The notes under the pieces are model-generated. The model was not told where the DNA came from and made no database searches. It worked only from the letters and a program-made list of their open reading frames with translations. DNA of 33,787 nucleotides from positions 1 through 33,787 of the forward strand of contig JABDEY010000017.1 in assembly GCA_013286805.1 (NCBI GenBank). Reading direction: 5' to 3'. Position 1 is the first letter of the stretch; every line of letters begins with the position of its first letter. The stretch comes from Bacteroidota bacterium. Lineage in GTDB: Bacteria; Bacteroidota; Bacteroidia; JABDFU01. The position numbers and the translations under genes are program-made. Shown here piece after piece: positions 1 through 7,969 of the stretch.

Positions 1-825
1 ACCTTTGCCCTTTTTAATGGGGCCTTCAAAATTCAAACGGGAAGAAATGATTCCAATTCCTCCGCTGAGGATATAGTTCTGGTCGTTCCCGTCTTTCATT
101 TTGACATCCAGCACGGATGATAAGCGACCTCCAAATTCAGCCGGCTGATTTCCTTTGTACAGAGAGACATCTTTGATGGCATCGGAGTTAAAAATGGAGA
201 AAAAGCCCAGCAGGTGAGAGGCGTTATAAACCGTTGCTTCATCCAATAAAATGAGATTCTGATCAACTCCGCCGCCGCGGACATAGAATCCGCTACTGCC
301 CTCACTTGCATTGGTAACTCCCGGCAATAATTGTATGGTTTTAAGGACATCCTGTTCCCCGAAAAAAACAGGTATTTGTTTTATCTGTGCCATGTCGAGC
401 TTTTCAACTCCCATTTGCGTGCTGGTTACGTTGGCATCACTTTTTTCTCCTGTAATGACCACTTCGTTCAGGTCTTTGGTTAGCTCAGTCAGAGCGAAAT
501 CGAACTTGGTATTTTGCTTCAGGACTACCTGGATAGAGTTCGTCACGTATCCCATAAAGAGGGAGTTAATCGTATAACTCCCTTCAGGAATGGTAATAGA
601 ATAAAAGCCATATGAATTAGCACTTACTCCTGTGCCTTTTAATTCTTTGACAATGACAGTGGCTCCTATCAGGGCTTCTCCTGTTTTGGCATCCTTGATG
701 TACCCGCTGATGGTATATTTGTTAGAGGTTGTTGGGGTAGCTGTCTGGCTAATGCCATCAGTAGATAAAATGGGAAGAAAGAACAAGGTGATCAGAATAA
801 CACTCAGCGGGCAGTTTTTTTTCAT
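1..825 (-). CDS. TonB-dependent receptor, N-terminal part (cut by left edge)
   Basis: An open frame runs from an ATG at 825 to the window edge without a stop: 275 codons of a longer gene. It begins with a signal peptide (MKKNCPLSVILITLFFLP, cleavage probably after DGISQ). A CarboxypepD_reg-like beta-sandwich follows at about residues 37-120 (ISGYIKDAKTGEALIGATV ... GSYTINSLFMGY). A TonB receptor plug starts near residue 150, with QLLPGVTNASEGSSGFYVRGGG and ILLDEATVYNASHLLG. This order is typical of Bacteroidota outer-membrane receptors that import glycans, siderophores or other ligands using TonB energy. The beta-barrel lies outside the window, so the substrate cannot be guessed. No SusD partner is visible on the right-hand side. 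A hairpin at 876-910 separates it from the reductase gene upstream, so it is probably its own transcript. Confidence 0.9.
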   Translation of the reverse strand, partial: MKKNCPLSVILITLFFLPILSTDGISQTATPTTSNKYTISGYIKDAKTGEALIGATVIVKELKGTGVSANSYGFYSITIPEGSYTINSLFMGYVTNSIQVVLKQNTKFDFALTELTKDLNEVVITGEKSDANVTSTQMGVEKLDMAQIKQIPVFFGEQDVLKTIQLLPGVTNASEGSSGFYVRGGGVDQNLILLDEATVYNASHLLGFFSIFNSDAIKDVSLYKGNQPAEFGGRLSSVLDVKMKDGNDQNYILSGGIGIISSRLNFEGPIKKGKG

Positions 826-875
826 TCAGTTGTAATAAAACTTTTCGGGTGTAAAACTATCACAATTCATATATA

Positions 876-910
876 AGTTAGACTACGTCTCTGCGAGCCT
901 TAGTCTAACT
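876..910 (-). terminator. Candidate hairpin terminator between the reductase and receptor genes
   Basis: A perfect 10-bp inverted repeat, AGTTAGACTA (876-885) and TAGTCTAACT (901-910), has a 15-nt loop. The outer arm covers two bases of the reductase stop codon (909-911). For leftward transcription it is followed by an AT-rich stretch rather than a clean U-tract, so it could stall or protect the 3' end instead of being a classical intrinsic terminator. Confidence 0.5.
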
Positions 911-2072
911 AAGAGTCCAGTGCATCTTCGAAAATGTCAATATTTTCGATATAATCAACAGAGCGCTTGATGTATTCATGTGCCGGTTCCGGAAGTCCAA
1001 TTGTACAATCCTCCTGAAGGCGCGTATTATCAAAAACCTGTCCCAGTTCTATGAAGCTCAGGTAGGGATCAAGCCCGCCCATCAATATGCGTAAGTCACC
1101 CGGGTCATTCATTTCTTTGTGCCAGTAATTAAGGTATTCAGGAAAATTATTCAGCCTGGTATTCCCATTGAGTTTATTTCTGGACCATAATTTGACTTCA
1201 CGGGTGAGTTCCCTGTCCACAAACATAAACCGCGGTCTGCCCGGGAAATGGCTTTCGATAACCTCTGACAACTTTTGTAATGTGGTGCAGGACTTACCTC
1301 CTGCAGAGATATGATAAACACCATATTTCCTTTTGGAGAATAACAATTGTACGATTGCAGCAGAAGCGTAGTCAACTGGTATTACATCCAGCTGAGCATT
1401 GGCATTGACCGGCACCAAACGGAGAAAATTAATGGATGCCAGTGCCCACATGATTACATAGGAACGAGGTATCCAGGGCCTGCTGTCTCCCATGATAATA
1501 GATGGCCGGACAATCAATACCTTTTCTTTAGGGAGGTGATTGGCAATAATTATTTCTCCCATCATCTTGGTATAGGTATATTTTACCAGATGGGTGCTTT
1601 TTAAATCCGGTGATTCATCCTCCTTAATAATACGATTGGTAATTTCTTTGCCGCAAATGGTGGCAGTGCCTACGTACAAAAAAGTCTCCAGCTTTTTGAG
1701 CGTTTTACTCCAGTTAAGAATTTTTTCCAGTCCGAGTATATTGACCTGTTCTATTAAGGTGTCATAAATCGGGGAGAAGGAAGTATTGGCAGCTGAATGA
1801 ACTACGACCTGAATATCCTCCAAATCCTTGTTTGAACACAGGCATTCGGTGAGATCATCCTGCGTTAGGTCTCCTGGAACAGGAATGATGCGGTTAAGGT
1901 CGAGAACATCTGCATGGCAGGCAAATATTTTTTCCAGACGCAGATCGGCTTTTTTATGAGATCCCGCCCGTATCAGACAATAAATTTTATTTATGTCCTT
2001 CCTTTTAGATAAGTTAACAAGTAGCTCACCTCCCAAAAAACCGGTAGCACCGGTTACAAATACATTTACCAT
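909..2072 (-). CDS. Thioester-reductase-like NAD(P)-binding protein (extended SDR, NAD_binding_4 type)
   Basis: This is a 387-residue extended short-chain dehydrogenase/reductase. The nucleotide-binding motif TGATGFLGG lies at residues 7-15 (TGxxGxxG), HSAANTSF at 92-99, and the catalytic YxxxK as Y165 and K169. The HSAANTSF block and overall length resemble the male-sterility/Lys2 reductase family (PF07993), which reduces acyl thioesters to aldehydes or alcohols. It stands alone: no adenylation or carrier domain is fused or adjacent. It is probably cytoplasmic. It follows the SMR gene by 15 bp, so the two are likely one operon. Other possibilities are a nucleoside-sugar epimerase or sterol-dehydrogenase-like activity; the family is fairly sure, the substrate unknown. 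Confidence 0.8.
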   Translation of the reverse strand: MVNVFVTGATGFLGGELLVNLSKRKDINKIYCLIRAGSHKKADLRLEKIFACHADVLDLNRIIPVPGDLTQDDLTECLCSNKDLEDIQVVVHSAANTSFSPIYDTLIEQVNILGLEKILNWSKTLKKLETFLYVGTATICGKEITNRIIKEDESPDLKSTHLVKYTYTKMMGEIIIANHLPKEKVLIVRPSIIMGDSRPWIPRSYVIMWALASINFLRLVPVNANAQLDVIPVDYASAAIVQLLFSKRKYGVYHISAGGKSCTTLQKLSEVIESHFPGRPRFMFVDRELTREVKLWSRNKLNGNTRLNNFPEYLNYWHKEMNDPGDLRILMGGLDPYLSFIELGQVFDNTRLQEDCTIGLPEPAHEYIKRSVDYIENIDIFEDALDS

Positions 2073-2087
2073 AATCCCCCCATCTTC

Positions 2088-2408
2088 TTAATCAAAAAGC
2101 TCTAAGCCGAATATCCCTGCAATGATGAATAAAACAGAAACAATTTTGGTAAAACTTACCGGTTCTTTAAACCAGATCATTCCAATCATGGCAATAAGGG
2201 CTGTTCCAAGGCCGGCCCAGATCGCATAAGCTATACTTACTTCCATTTTCTTTAAGACCAGTACCAAAAAAAATAAGCTCAGGCCATAAAAAATGAAAAC
2301 AAATACGGATGGCAGCCATTTGGAGAACCCTTCGGCAAATTTCATGCAAATTGTCCCCAGAACTTCGAAAACAATTCCCAAAGACAGATATAACCAGTAT
2401 GTTTTCAT
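2088..2408 (-). CDS. SMR-family small multidrug/cation efflux protein (EmrE/SugE-like)
   Basis: This is a 106-residue, four-helix inner-membrane protein of the small multidrug resistance family, which works as a dimer exchanging protons for cationic compounds. The proton-binding glutamate of helix 1 is present (E15 in LGIVFEVLGT, followed by CMKFAEGF as in EmrE). The signature AYAIWAGLGTALI is in helix 3. The frame is open further upstream to 2465, but I chose the ATG at 2408 because MKTYWLYLSLG matches where SMR proteins normally begin. It is the first gene of a two-gene unit with the reductase 15 bp downstream. Its natural substrate could be a polyamine, guanidinium or lipophilic cation; nothing here decides. 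Confidence 0.88.
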   Translation of the reverse strand: MKTYWLYLSLGIVFEVLGTICMKFAEGFSKWLPSVFVFIFYGLSLFFLVLVLKKMEVSIAYAIWAGLGTALIAMIGMIWFKEPVSFTKIVSVLFIIAGIFGLELFD

Positions 2409-2501
2409 CTGAACCTGCCCTGAGGCGAGGCATAATATTACATATTTTTTCCCTTGACCAAACAAGGGGGAAAATAAAAGAGAAACTTCATTAAATCTTC
2501 A

Positions 2502-2509
2502 TATTTTTG
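2502..2509 (+). promoter_or_regulatory. Candidate Bacteroidota -7 box for the GT2 gene
   Basis: TATTTTTG matches TAnnTTTG, 34 bp before the ATG at 2544. No convincing TTG -33 box sits 17-23 bp upstream, so this is suggestive only. Confidence 0.3.
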
Positions 2510-2543
2510 AGACCTTCTTTTTGAGCTTAAAATTTCAAAAACA

Positions 2544-3473
2544 ATGTTTTCTGATAAAATCAGCATCGTTATCCCTGTTTATAATTCCGAGGATTGTTTA
2601 CTTGCCTTAAATTCTGCTGTTGAAGATGCAATGCAGGTCTTTGGAGACTATGAACTGATCCTGGTGAATGACAAGAGTACGGATGAGAGTTGGAAAATAA
2701 TAAAGCAAATTTGTTCATTAAATAAGAAGGCGACAGGTATCAATCTCCGGAAAAATTTTGGACAGGATAGTGCCCTTTTAGCCGGACTCCGGCAGAGCTC
2801 AGGTGCGTGGGTAGTTATTATGGATGATGATTTACAGCATTCCCCGCAAGACATTGCTGAACTTTATACCACCTGTAAGGAAGGATTTGACGTTTGCTAT
2901 GCGCGTTTTACTGGTAAGCAGCAAAGGATTTGGAAAAATTTAGGATCCTGGCTGAATGGTAAATTATCAGAAAAGCTGCTTAACAAACCACAGGACATCT
3001 ATTTATCTCCCTTTAAAATAGTGAAAAAGGAAGTCGTTGATGAAGTAGTGAAGTTTCCGGGGCCTTTTCCTTATATCGACGCTACCATTCTGGGTATCAC
3101 TTCTAACCTGACTCAGACGGAGATTATGCATTATCCCCGTTTTAAGGGCAAGGGTAATTATGACTTACTGAAATCAGCATTGGTTTTTGTAAAACACGCG
3201 ACCAATTATTCCATCTATCCGCTTCGGGTGGTATCAGTCGTTGGGTTTTGCTCGGCCCTGCTTTCATTTTTTCTGGGTGTTTTTTATTTTGTGCAGTATT
3301 TCACAAGCAGTAACAGGGTGGAAGGCTGGATTACATTGGTCATTCTGCTCTTGTTTTTTGGGGGTATGATTCTGATGAGCCTGGGATTGATCGGAGAATA
3401 TGTTGGAAGGAGTTTTTTGTCTATCAACGGCAAGGCGCAATACATTGTGGAAGAAACGGTGCAGATAAAATAA
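2544..3473 (+). CDS. Family 2 glycosyltransferase, polyprenyl-phosphate sugar synthase type (DPM1/GtrB-like)
   Basis: This 309-residue enzyme has a GT-A domain at about residues 1-225 and two C-terminal membrane helices at roughly 228-252 and 264-286. Motifs include SIVIPVYNSED at the N-terminus, VNDKSTD and the metal/nucleotide-binding MDDDLQHSP (D94-D96). This layout is that of enzymes that move a hexose from a nucleotide sugar to undecaprenyl phosphate on the cytoplasmic face, giving a lipid-linked donor for periplasmic GT-C transferases. A PIG-V-like GT-C gene lies convergently at 4073-5470 and is a plausible user of the product. Which sugar is carried cannot be told from sequence; ArnC-like aminoarabinose transfer is an alternative. 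Confidence 0.88.
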   Translation: MFSDKISIVIPVYNSEDCLLALNSAVEDAMQVFGDYELILVNDKSTDESWKIIKQICSLNKKATGINLRKNFGQDSALLAGLRQSSGAWVVIMDDDLQHSPQDIAELYTTCKEGFDVCYARFTGKQQRIWKNLGSWLNGKLSEKLLNKPQDIYLSPFKIVKKEVVDEVVKFPGPFPYIDATILGITSNLTQTEIMHYPRFKGKGNYDLLKSALVFVKHATNYSIYPLRVVSVVGFCSALLSFFLGVFYFVQYFTSSNRVEGWITLVILLLFFGGMILMSLGLIGEYVGRSFLSINGKAQYIVEETVQIK

Positions 3474-3527
3474 TAAAGAGTTTGAATAAATGCGAACGGA
3501 ACGAATTAACAATTAATATAGAAAAAA

Positions 3528-4055
3528 ATGAAAAAGAAAGTGCAGTTTCAAGGTGTTGTCTTTGGAATACTCCTGCTGGCGTGCTTCGGATGCGCACCTA
3601 AGCAAAAGGGATTGGTTTACTTTAACGATTTTGAAAGTTTAAAGGGTTGGGGACCGGCTTATCTGAATAAACAACCTCACCATTCGGGGGAGTATTCCAA
3701 TAAACTTGATTCAAACAGCATTTACGGTGTGACCTTTAAATTAAGGTTTAAGGATATTTCAGAATTGCCTGTAAAAAAGGTGAAAATCAGTTTTTGGGTA
3801 TTGAAGTCTAATGTGAACGATTCCAGCAAGTTTGTTGTGGATGTCACCGACAAGGATAAAAATAAAGTATTCTGGATTGCAAAGAACATTGAAGAACTGG
3901 TTAAGTCTCCCCAAAAATGGGTGAAGGTTTCTCTGGAGTTTGCTTTCTTAAAGGAAAGTATTACGCTTCCGGATAATAGCATCAGCATTTATGCCTGGAA
4001 CCTTGGCAAAAATGATATTTACATAGACGATGAAAAAACAGAGTTCGTTATTTAG
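3528..4055 (+). CDS. Small predicted lipoprotein, possibly a carbohydrate-binding-like beta-sandwich
   Basis: This 175-residue protein starts MKKKVQFQGVVFGILLLAC, a lipoprotein signal peptide with cysteines at 19 (LLAC) and 22 (CFGC). Either could be the lipidated residue, and C19 fits the lipobox better. The mature part begins with VYFNDFESLKGWG and ends with IYIDDEKTEFVI. This opening and closing pattern is common in jelly-roll carbohydrate-binding domains (CBM4/9 and discoidin-like), but I cannot assign a family. It lies 54 bp after the GT2 gene on the same strand, so co-transcription is likely, which may tie it to cell-surface glycan work. Function unknown. Confidence 0.72.
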   Translation: MKKKVQFQGVVFGILLLACFGCAPKQKGLVYFNDFESLKGWGPAYLNKQPHHSGEYSNKLDSNSIYGVTFKLRFKDISELPVKKVKISFWVLKSNVNDSSKFVVDVTDKDKNKVFWIAKNIEELVKSPQKWVKVSLEFAFLKESITLPDNSISIYAWNLGKNDIYIDDEKTEFVI

Positions 4056-4073
4056 GGTATTTTATGCAACCCT
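4054..4073. terminator. Small hairpin shared by two convergent stop codons
   Basis: AGGGT (4054-4058) and ACCCT (4069-4073) can pair across a 10-nt loop in the 17-bp gap between convergent genes. The arms overlap both stop codons (TAG 4053-4055 and, on the minus strand, TGA 4075-4073). The stem is short and lacks a strong U-tract. Confidence 0.28.
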
Positions 4074-5470
4074 CATGTAAATAGCCAACCGTCGCTCAGA
4101 TACATGTTAAACAGGTAGGTTTGCCAGAGTATGCAAAAGCCAAAGAGGATCGCGAAAAGCACCCATTTCTGTCTTTTGGGAATTCTGGGCTCTGTAATCA
4201 GAAATAAAAGAAGCAGAATAGACAGGTATAGGCCTGTGTATTGAAAAGTAAACCGGTTACCTCCGTATTCGACCGCAACTAAAAAGGCACACATGGTTAA
4301 AAGGCAGGTGCCGAAAATAATCAATGTTCTTTTCAAGGAAATCAGCTTGAGTTTTTCTGGTGCCAGAAAAAGAATGATATAAAAACAGGGGACTGCCAGG
4401 GTATACCGGTAAAAACCATTCATGGAATTTCCACTGGTCAGAAAGGTATAGATTAAATTTCCGGCAGTGAAAAGTACGGAGGCTTTAAAAATATATTCCT
4501 TTATCCAGGTTTCATTGCCGGAGAATAGTGAAGGAGGGATTGTCTGATCGGTGCTTCTCAATTGCTTCAATCCCCATTGAATGGAATAAATCAGACAGGG
4601 AATGGCAAAAAAGAAAAGTGAAAAAACGCTCATCCCGAACCCTTCAATCGACCAGTCAACAATTTTATTCATAAAACCTGTTTCTGTTGGCCAGATTACC
4701 TGGGCATCGAAATACGCAGATAAGGAACCCGAATAGGTGTACTGTATAAAAACAACGGTGAGGAAACCTGAAATAAAGGGAGCTGTTTTAAGGGCTGCTT
4801 CTTTGAGCAGGTAGCGGATATTCCGGTGGGCATACCAATAACATACATCGGCTGCTATTAGTGCAAAAATGAAAATCAAAACGGCAGGCCGCGTCATCGC
4901 AAATCCAAAGGCTCCTATAAAAAACAACCAGTACTTTTTTTGAAATAATCCCCAGACAGCCAGGGAAAGGGTTAACAAGAACAAGGATTCTGCATAGGGC
5001 AGATAATAAATAACTGCAGAGGGAACGATAAGCCCGACCAACAATACGATGAGCTTTCCGTCAGGGGCTAATACTTTAAATAACAGCAGCAATCCGGCAG
5101 CAAACAGGATATAGTTAAATAAAAATATCAATGGGGAATCAATAAATGATAATTTCCAGATCAACGGATAAAGCGGGTAGAAGGCCAGGCGTTCTTTATA
5201 GTGCTTGTCACTTTCCTGATAGGAGCTGTCCCGGATGGATTTGTACAATTTGGCATCCCACTTATAGATGTTGGATGGATTGATGCTTTCATAGGGTTTT
5301 TCATAGGGTTCAACCAGAAATTGCGTTTTGTTTTTAATGTGTACGTAATTCGTGGAAATCTTCCCGAGGGTTGCATGGTATATGGAAGTTTGTAATAGAA
5401 AAAAAATCGCAATAAAGGAAAGGAGCGTTCCTGAAATAATGATGAGCTTTAATTGTAAGGATCGTGTCAT
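4073..5470 (-). CDS. PIG-V-like GT-C membrane glycosyltransferase
   Basis: This 465-residue polytopic membrane protein has about ten or more hydrophobic helices. After the first helix comes an extracytoplasmic loop with IYKWDAKLYKSI (W71, D72). It is followed by AFYPLYPLIWKL (about 96-107). The WDA...Y and FYPLYP pair is the hallmark of PIG-V-type mannosyltransferases, which use polyprenyl-phosphate sugar donors on the outer side of the membrane; D72 would be the catalytic or metal-binding acid. The ATG at 5470 sits one base after the stop of the receptor gene (TAAcATG), so translation is probably coupled. It is the last gene of the minus-strand run starting at 12503. The GT2 enzyme at 2544 could supply its donor. 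Substrate and acceptor unknown. Confidence 0.78.
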   Translation of the reverse strand: MTRSLQLKLIIISGTLLSFIAIFFLLQTSIYHATLGKISTNYVHIKNKTQFLVEPYEKPYESINPSNIYKWDAKLYKSIRDSSYQESDKHYKERLAFYPLYPLIWKLSFIDSPLIFLFNYILFAAGLLLLFKVLAPDGKLIVLLVGLIVPSAVIYYLPYAESLFLLTLSLAVWGLFQKKYWLFFIGAFGFAMTRPAVLIFIFALIAADVCYWYAHRNIRYLLKEAALKTAPFISGFLTVVFIQYTYSGSLSAYFDAQVIWPTETGFMNKIVDWSIEGFGMSVFSLFFFAIPCLIYSIQWGLKQLRSTDQTIPPSLFSGNETWIKEYIFKASVLFTAGNLIYTFLTSGNSMNGFYRYTLAVPCFYIILFLAPEKLKLISLKRTLIIFGTCLLTMCAFLVAVEYGGNRFTFQYTGLYLSILLLLFLITEPRIPKRQKWVLFAILFGFCILWQTYLFNMYLSDGWLFT

Positions 5471-5471
5471 G

Positions 5472-7964
5472 TTAATTTGGAGGCGTTGTCAGGTTGGGGT
5501 CTTCCTCTTCTTTTATTTTTTTAAATTCCATTTTTCCGAATTTATAAGTAAAATTTATCCCAAAGGATCGGTAGGGTAATTGCCGGGTGCTGATTAATGT
5601 GAAATCGGTTCCGGTTAAAACAGTTTTCTGGCTGATGTATTCGTTAAAGGGGTTCGTGGCGGTAAGTGCTATGCTGGCGGTCTTGTGAAACAATTGTCTG
5701 CGAAATGCAAAGTTGTACGTGGTGAAGGCAGGCATGGTACCTTGTGCATTGATTCTTGGCGAGTTAAAATTACCGAAAAGTTCAATACTCATAGAATGAT
5801 TCAGCTCATATGCTGCATTGAGATTAATTCTGTAATTAAACCCGCTAATGTTTTGGCCGGGCAGGTTCCCAAGTGTAATATAGCGTTGAAAAAGGGAAAC
5901 GTTGGAGCGAAGTGTTATTTTTTTTCCGGCCGGCACGGAAACATAAAAATTGGCTCCGTAATTATCCTCGCGGCCAATATTTTCTCTCGTGCTGAGGGTG
6001 ACACCTTTATAGATAGAGTCTCCGATTTGTAAGGTCGGATAATAGGTCATGAAGGATTGTATGTCATCTTTGTTCCCTCGGTAAAACAATACGACATTTA
6101 TGGTTGGTCCCTTTTCGTATACTTTTGTATAGCCCAGTTCAATTTTATCGCTTTGTTCAGGCTTCAAATCAGGATTCCCTGTTGTAATATTTTTAGGATC
6201 GCTTGCGTTGAGGAAAGGATCCAGATCTCCGTAGTCTGGCCGCTGTATCCGGTGCGAATAACTGAGTTTGATCGTCTGATTTGTTTGGAATGTACGTGAA
6301 ATGACAAACGATGGAACCACGCTGTTGTATGGGGAAATATTGACCGTGCCTGCATCTGAAAAACTTGCGCTCGTTTGGGTATATTCATCCCGGCAACCCA
6401 TCTTCACATCAAAACGTTTGAGTAATTTGAAAGTGGCTGAAAGGTACGCGGCATATACATTTCTGTTGTAAGTTAAGGAGGAGGATTGGGGCAGATTATA
6501 CTCATAATCGTCTGAAGCAAGATTTTCCAGATAAACATCAGAGTTGCTGTTAATATGGCTCAGCACTGTTTTAACTCCGGTTTCGAAAAGTGCCGTTTCA
6601 CTGATGGGTTGGGTATAGTCGGCAGAAATGTTTGTTTCATAATCAATCCCTTTGTTCTTTCCATAAGAGCTGTTGTAAAGCAGAGATTCGGGTGTAAGGT
6701 AAATCTGTTTTTGGCCGTAATAGGCATAGTTGTTCCCGATGGATGAAACATATAAGAGTTCAAATTCCCGGTCTTTTTGTTCGAATGTTTTTTTATAATC
6801 CAGACTCCAGTCTACAGATTGGTTTTGATAAATTCCGGGTGTTCTCAATACGTCGTTTATTGTGGTATCTTTTGTTCCAGAGGCATTCGGCTGTATGAAT
6901 TGCCGGTTATATATTCCTGTATTAACCCGGTTGAATGAATTATAGCTCAGTGATCCGGATAGTGTGTTTTTTGAATTCAGGTCCCAGTCAAATCCTATAC
7001 CTGTTTGATAGCCGTTCCGGGTAAAGTCGCTGGTGCCGTTTTGTACCAGGCTGGAATATTGTCCTGTAACAGGGTCCTGAGATTCCCGGTTACTATTAAT
7101 AAGAGGGGAGGAGAGGAGTTGTGCATTTCCGCTAAAAAATGCGTGGGCGCCGAAATTTCCTTTGCGCATAGTGAGGTTGGCCGACATATTCTCCAGCCGG
7201 GTTCCACCTGTTAAGGAAATATTTCCGTTAAATCCCTGCGCCTTGCTTTTTTTAAGTATGATATTGATAATACCTCCTGTGCCTTCTGCGTCATATTTGG
7301 CTCCGGGGCTGGTAATGACTTCGATGCTCTGTATCTGGCTGGCTGGAATAGATGCCAGCACATCGGCCAGGTTGTTGCCAAAAATACTGGAAGGTTTTCC
7401 ATTGATCAGAAAACGTATGTTGGAATTGCCTTGTAATTCCACATTGCCATCCACATCGACATCCACCTGAGGAATTTTTTTCAGTACATCTGAAGCAACC
7501 CCTCCCTGTGAGGTAAGATCCTTCTCTACGTTGTACACCATTTTGTCAATTTTGTTTTCGATGACGCCTTTTTCTGCGGAAACGCTCACCTCCTTTAAGG
7601 AGGTTAACTTGCTTGACAATTTTATGACTCCCAGCGTGATTGTTTGATTTTTGGGGTTGATTACGAGGTTGCCTTTCGTGCATGTTCCGTAACCCATAAA
7701 ATAAATTAATATTTTATAAGTCCCATCGGTAATTTTTGTCAGTTCGAATGCGCCTTTTTCATCCGTCGTGCAACCATTCACTGTTTTTCCGTCTTCCTGC
7801 CTTGAGAGGCTAATGGAAGCGTAGTCAATCCCTTTTCCTGAAATGGAGTCAAGTATAATTCCTGAAATTTTACCGGTTCCTTCACTTTCTGTCTTTTGCG
7901 CCCATAAGGACCCGTCTATTAACAGCAGGGCAAGTAAAATAAAAAACAGTTTATGACTCAACAC
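5472..7964 (-). CDS. Outer-membrane beta-barrel receptor (CarboxypepD_reg + plug + OMP_b-brl_3 type)
   Basis: This 830-residue protein has a signal peptide ending SLWAQ (residue 23) and a CarboxypepD_reg-like domain at about 31-125. A plug-like domain at about 135-245 contains SQGGVASDVLKKIPQVDVD, INGKPSSIF and AKYDAEGTGGIINIILKKS. A long barrel fills the remainder, with IQRPDYGDLDPFLNASDP and GNPDLKPEQSDKIELGYTK. This matches the outer-membrane beta-barrel family PF14905 related to TonB receptors. No ATG fits the signal peptide: the frame starts at GTG (7964-7962), with an in-frame TAA four codons upstream, so GTG is chosen. It lies 5 bp after the YncE-like gene, an arrangement like E. coli yncE beside the TonB receptor gene yncD. 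The ligand is unknown. Confidence 0.88.
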   Translation of the reverse strand: MLSHKLFFILLALLLIDGSLWAQKTESEGTGKISGIILDSISGKGIDYASISLSRQEDGKTVNGCTTDEKGAFELTKITDGTYKILIYFMGYGTCTKGNLVINPKNQTITLGVIKLSSKLTSLKEVSVSAEKGVIENKIDKMVYNVEKDLTSQGGVASDVLKKIPQVDVDVDGNVELQGNSNIRFLINGKPSSIFGNNLADVLASIPASQIQSIEVITSPGAKYDAEGTGGIINIILKKSKAQGFNGNISLTGGTRLENMSANLTMRKGNFGAHAFFSGNAQLLSSPLINSNRESQDPVTGQYSSLVQNGTSDFTRNGYQTGIGFDWDLNSKNTLSGSLSYNSFNRVNTGIYNRQFIQPNASGTKDTTINDVLRTPGIYQNQSVDWSLDYKKTFEQKDREFELLYVSSIGNNYAYYGQKQIYLTPESLLYNSSYGKNKGIDYETNISADYTQPISETALFETGVKTVLSHINSNSDVYLENLASDDYEYNLPQSSSLTYNRNVYAAYLSATFKLLKRFDVKMGCRDEYTQTSASFSDAGTVNISPYNSVVPSFVISRTFQTNQTIKLSYSHRIQRPDYGDLDPFLNASDPKNITTGNPDLKPEQSDKIELGYTKVYEKGPTINVVLFYRGNKDDIQSFMTYYPTLQIGDSIYKGVTLSTRENIGREDNYGANFYVSVPAGKKITLRSNVSLFQRYITLGNLPGQNISGFNYRINLNAAYELNHSMSIELFGNFNSPRINAQGTMPAFTTYNFAFRRQLFHKTASIALTATNPFNEYISQKTVLTGTDFTLISTRQLPYRSFGINFTYKFGKMEFKKIKEEEDPNLTTPPN

Positions 7965-7969
7965 AGTTT

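Noticed and set aside
2409-2465. N-terminal extension of the SMR protein to 2465
   Set aside because: SMR proteins start just before helix 1; the 19 extra residues do not match the family.
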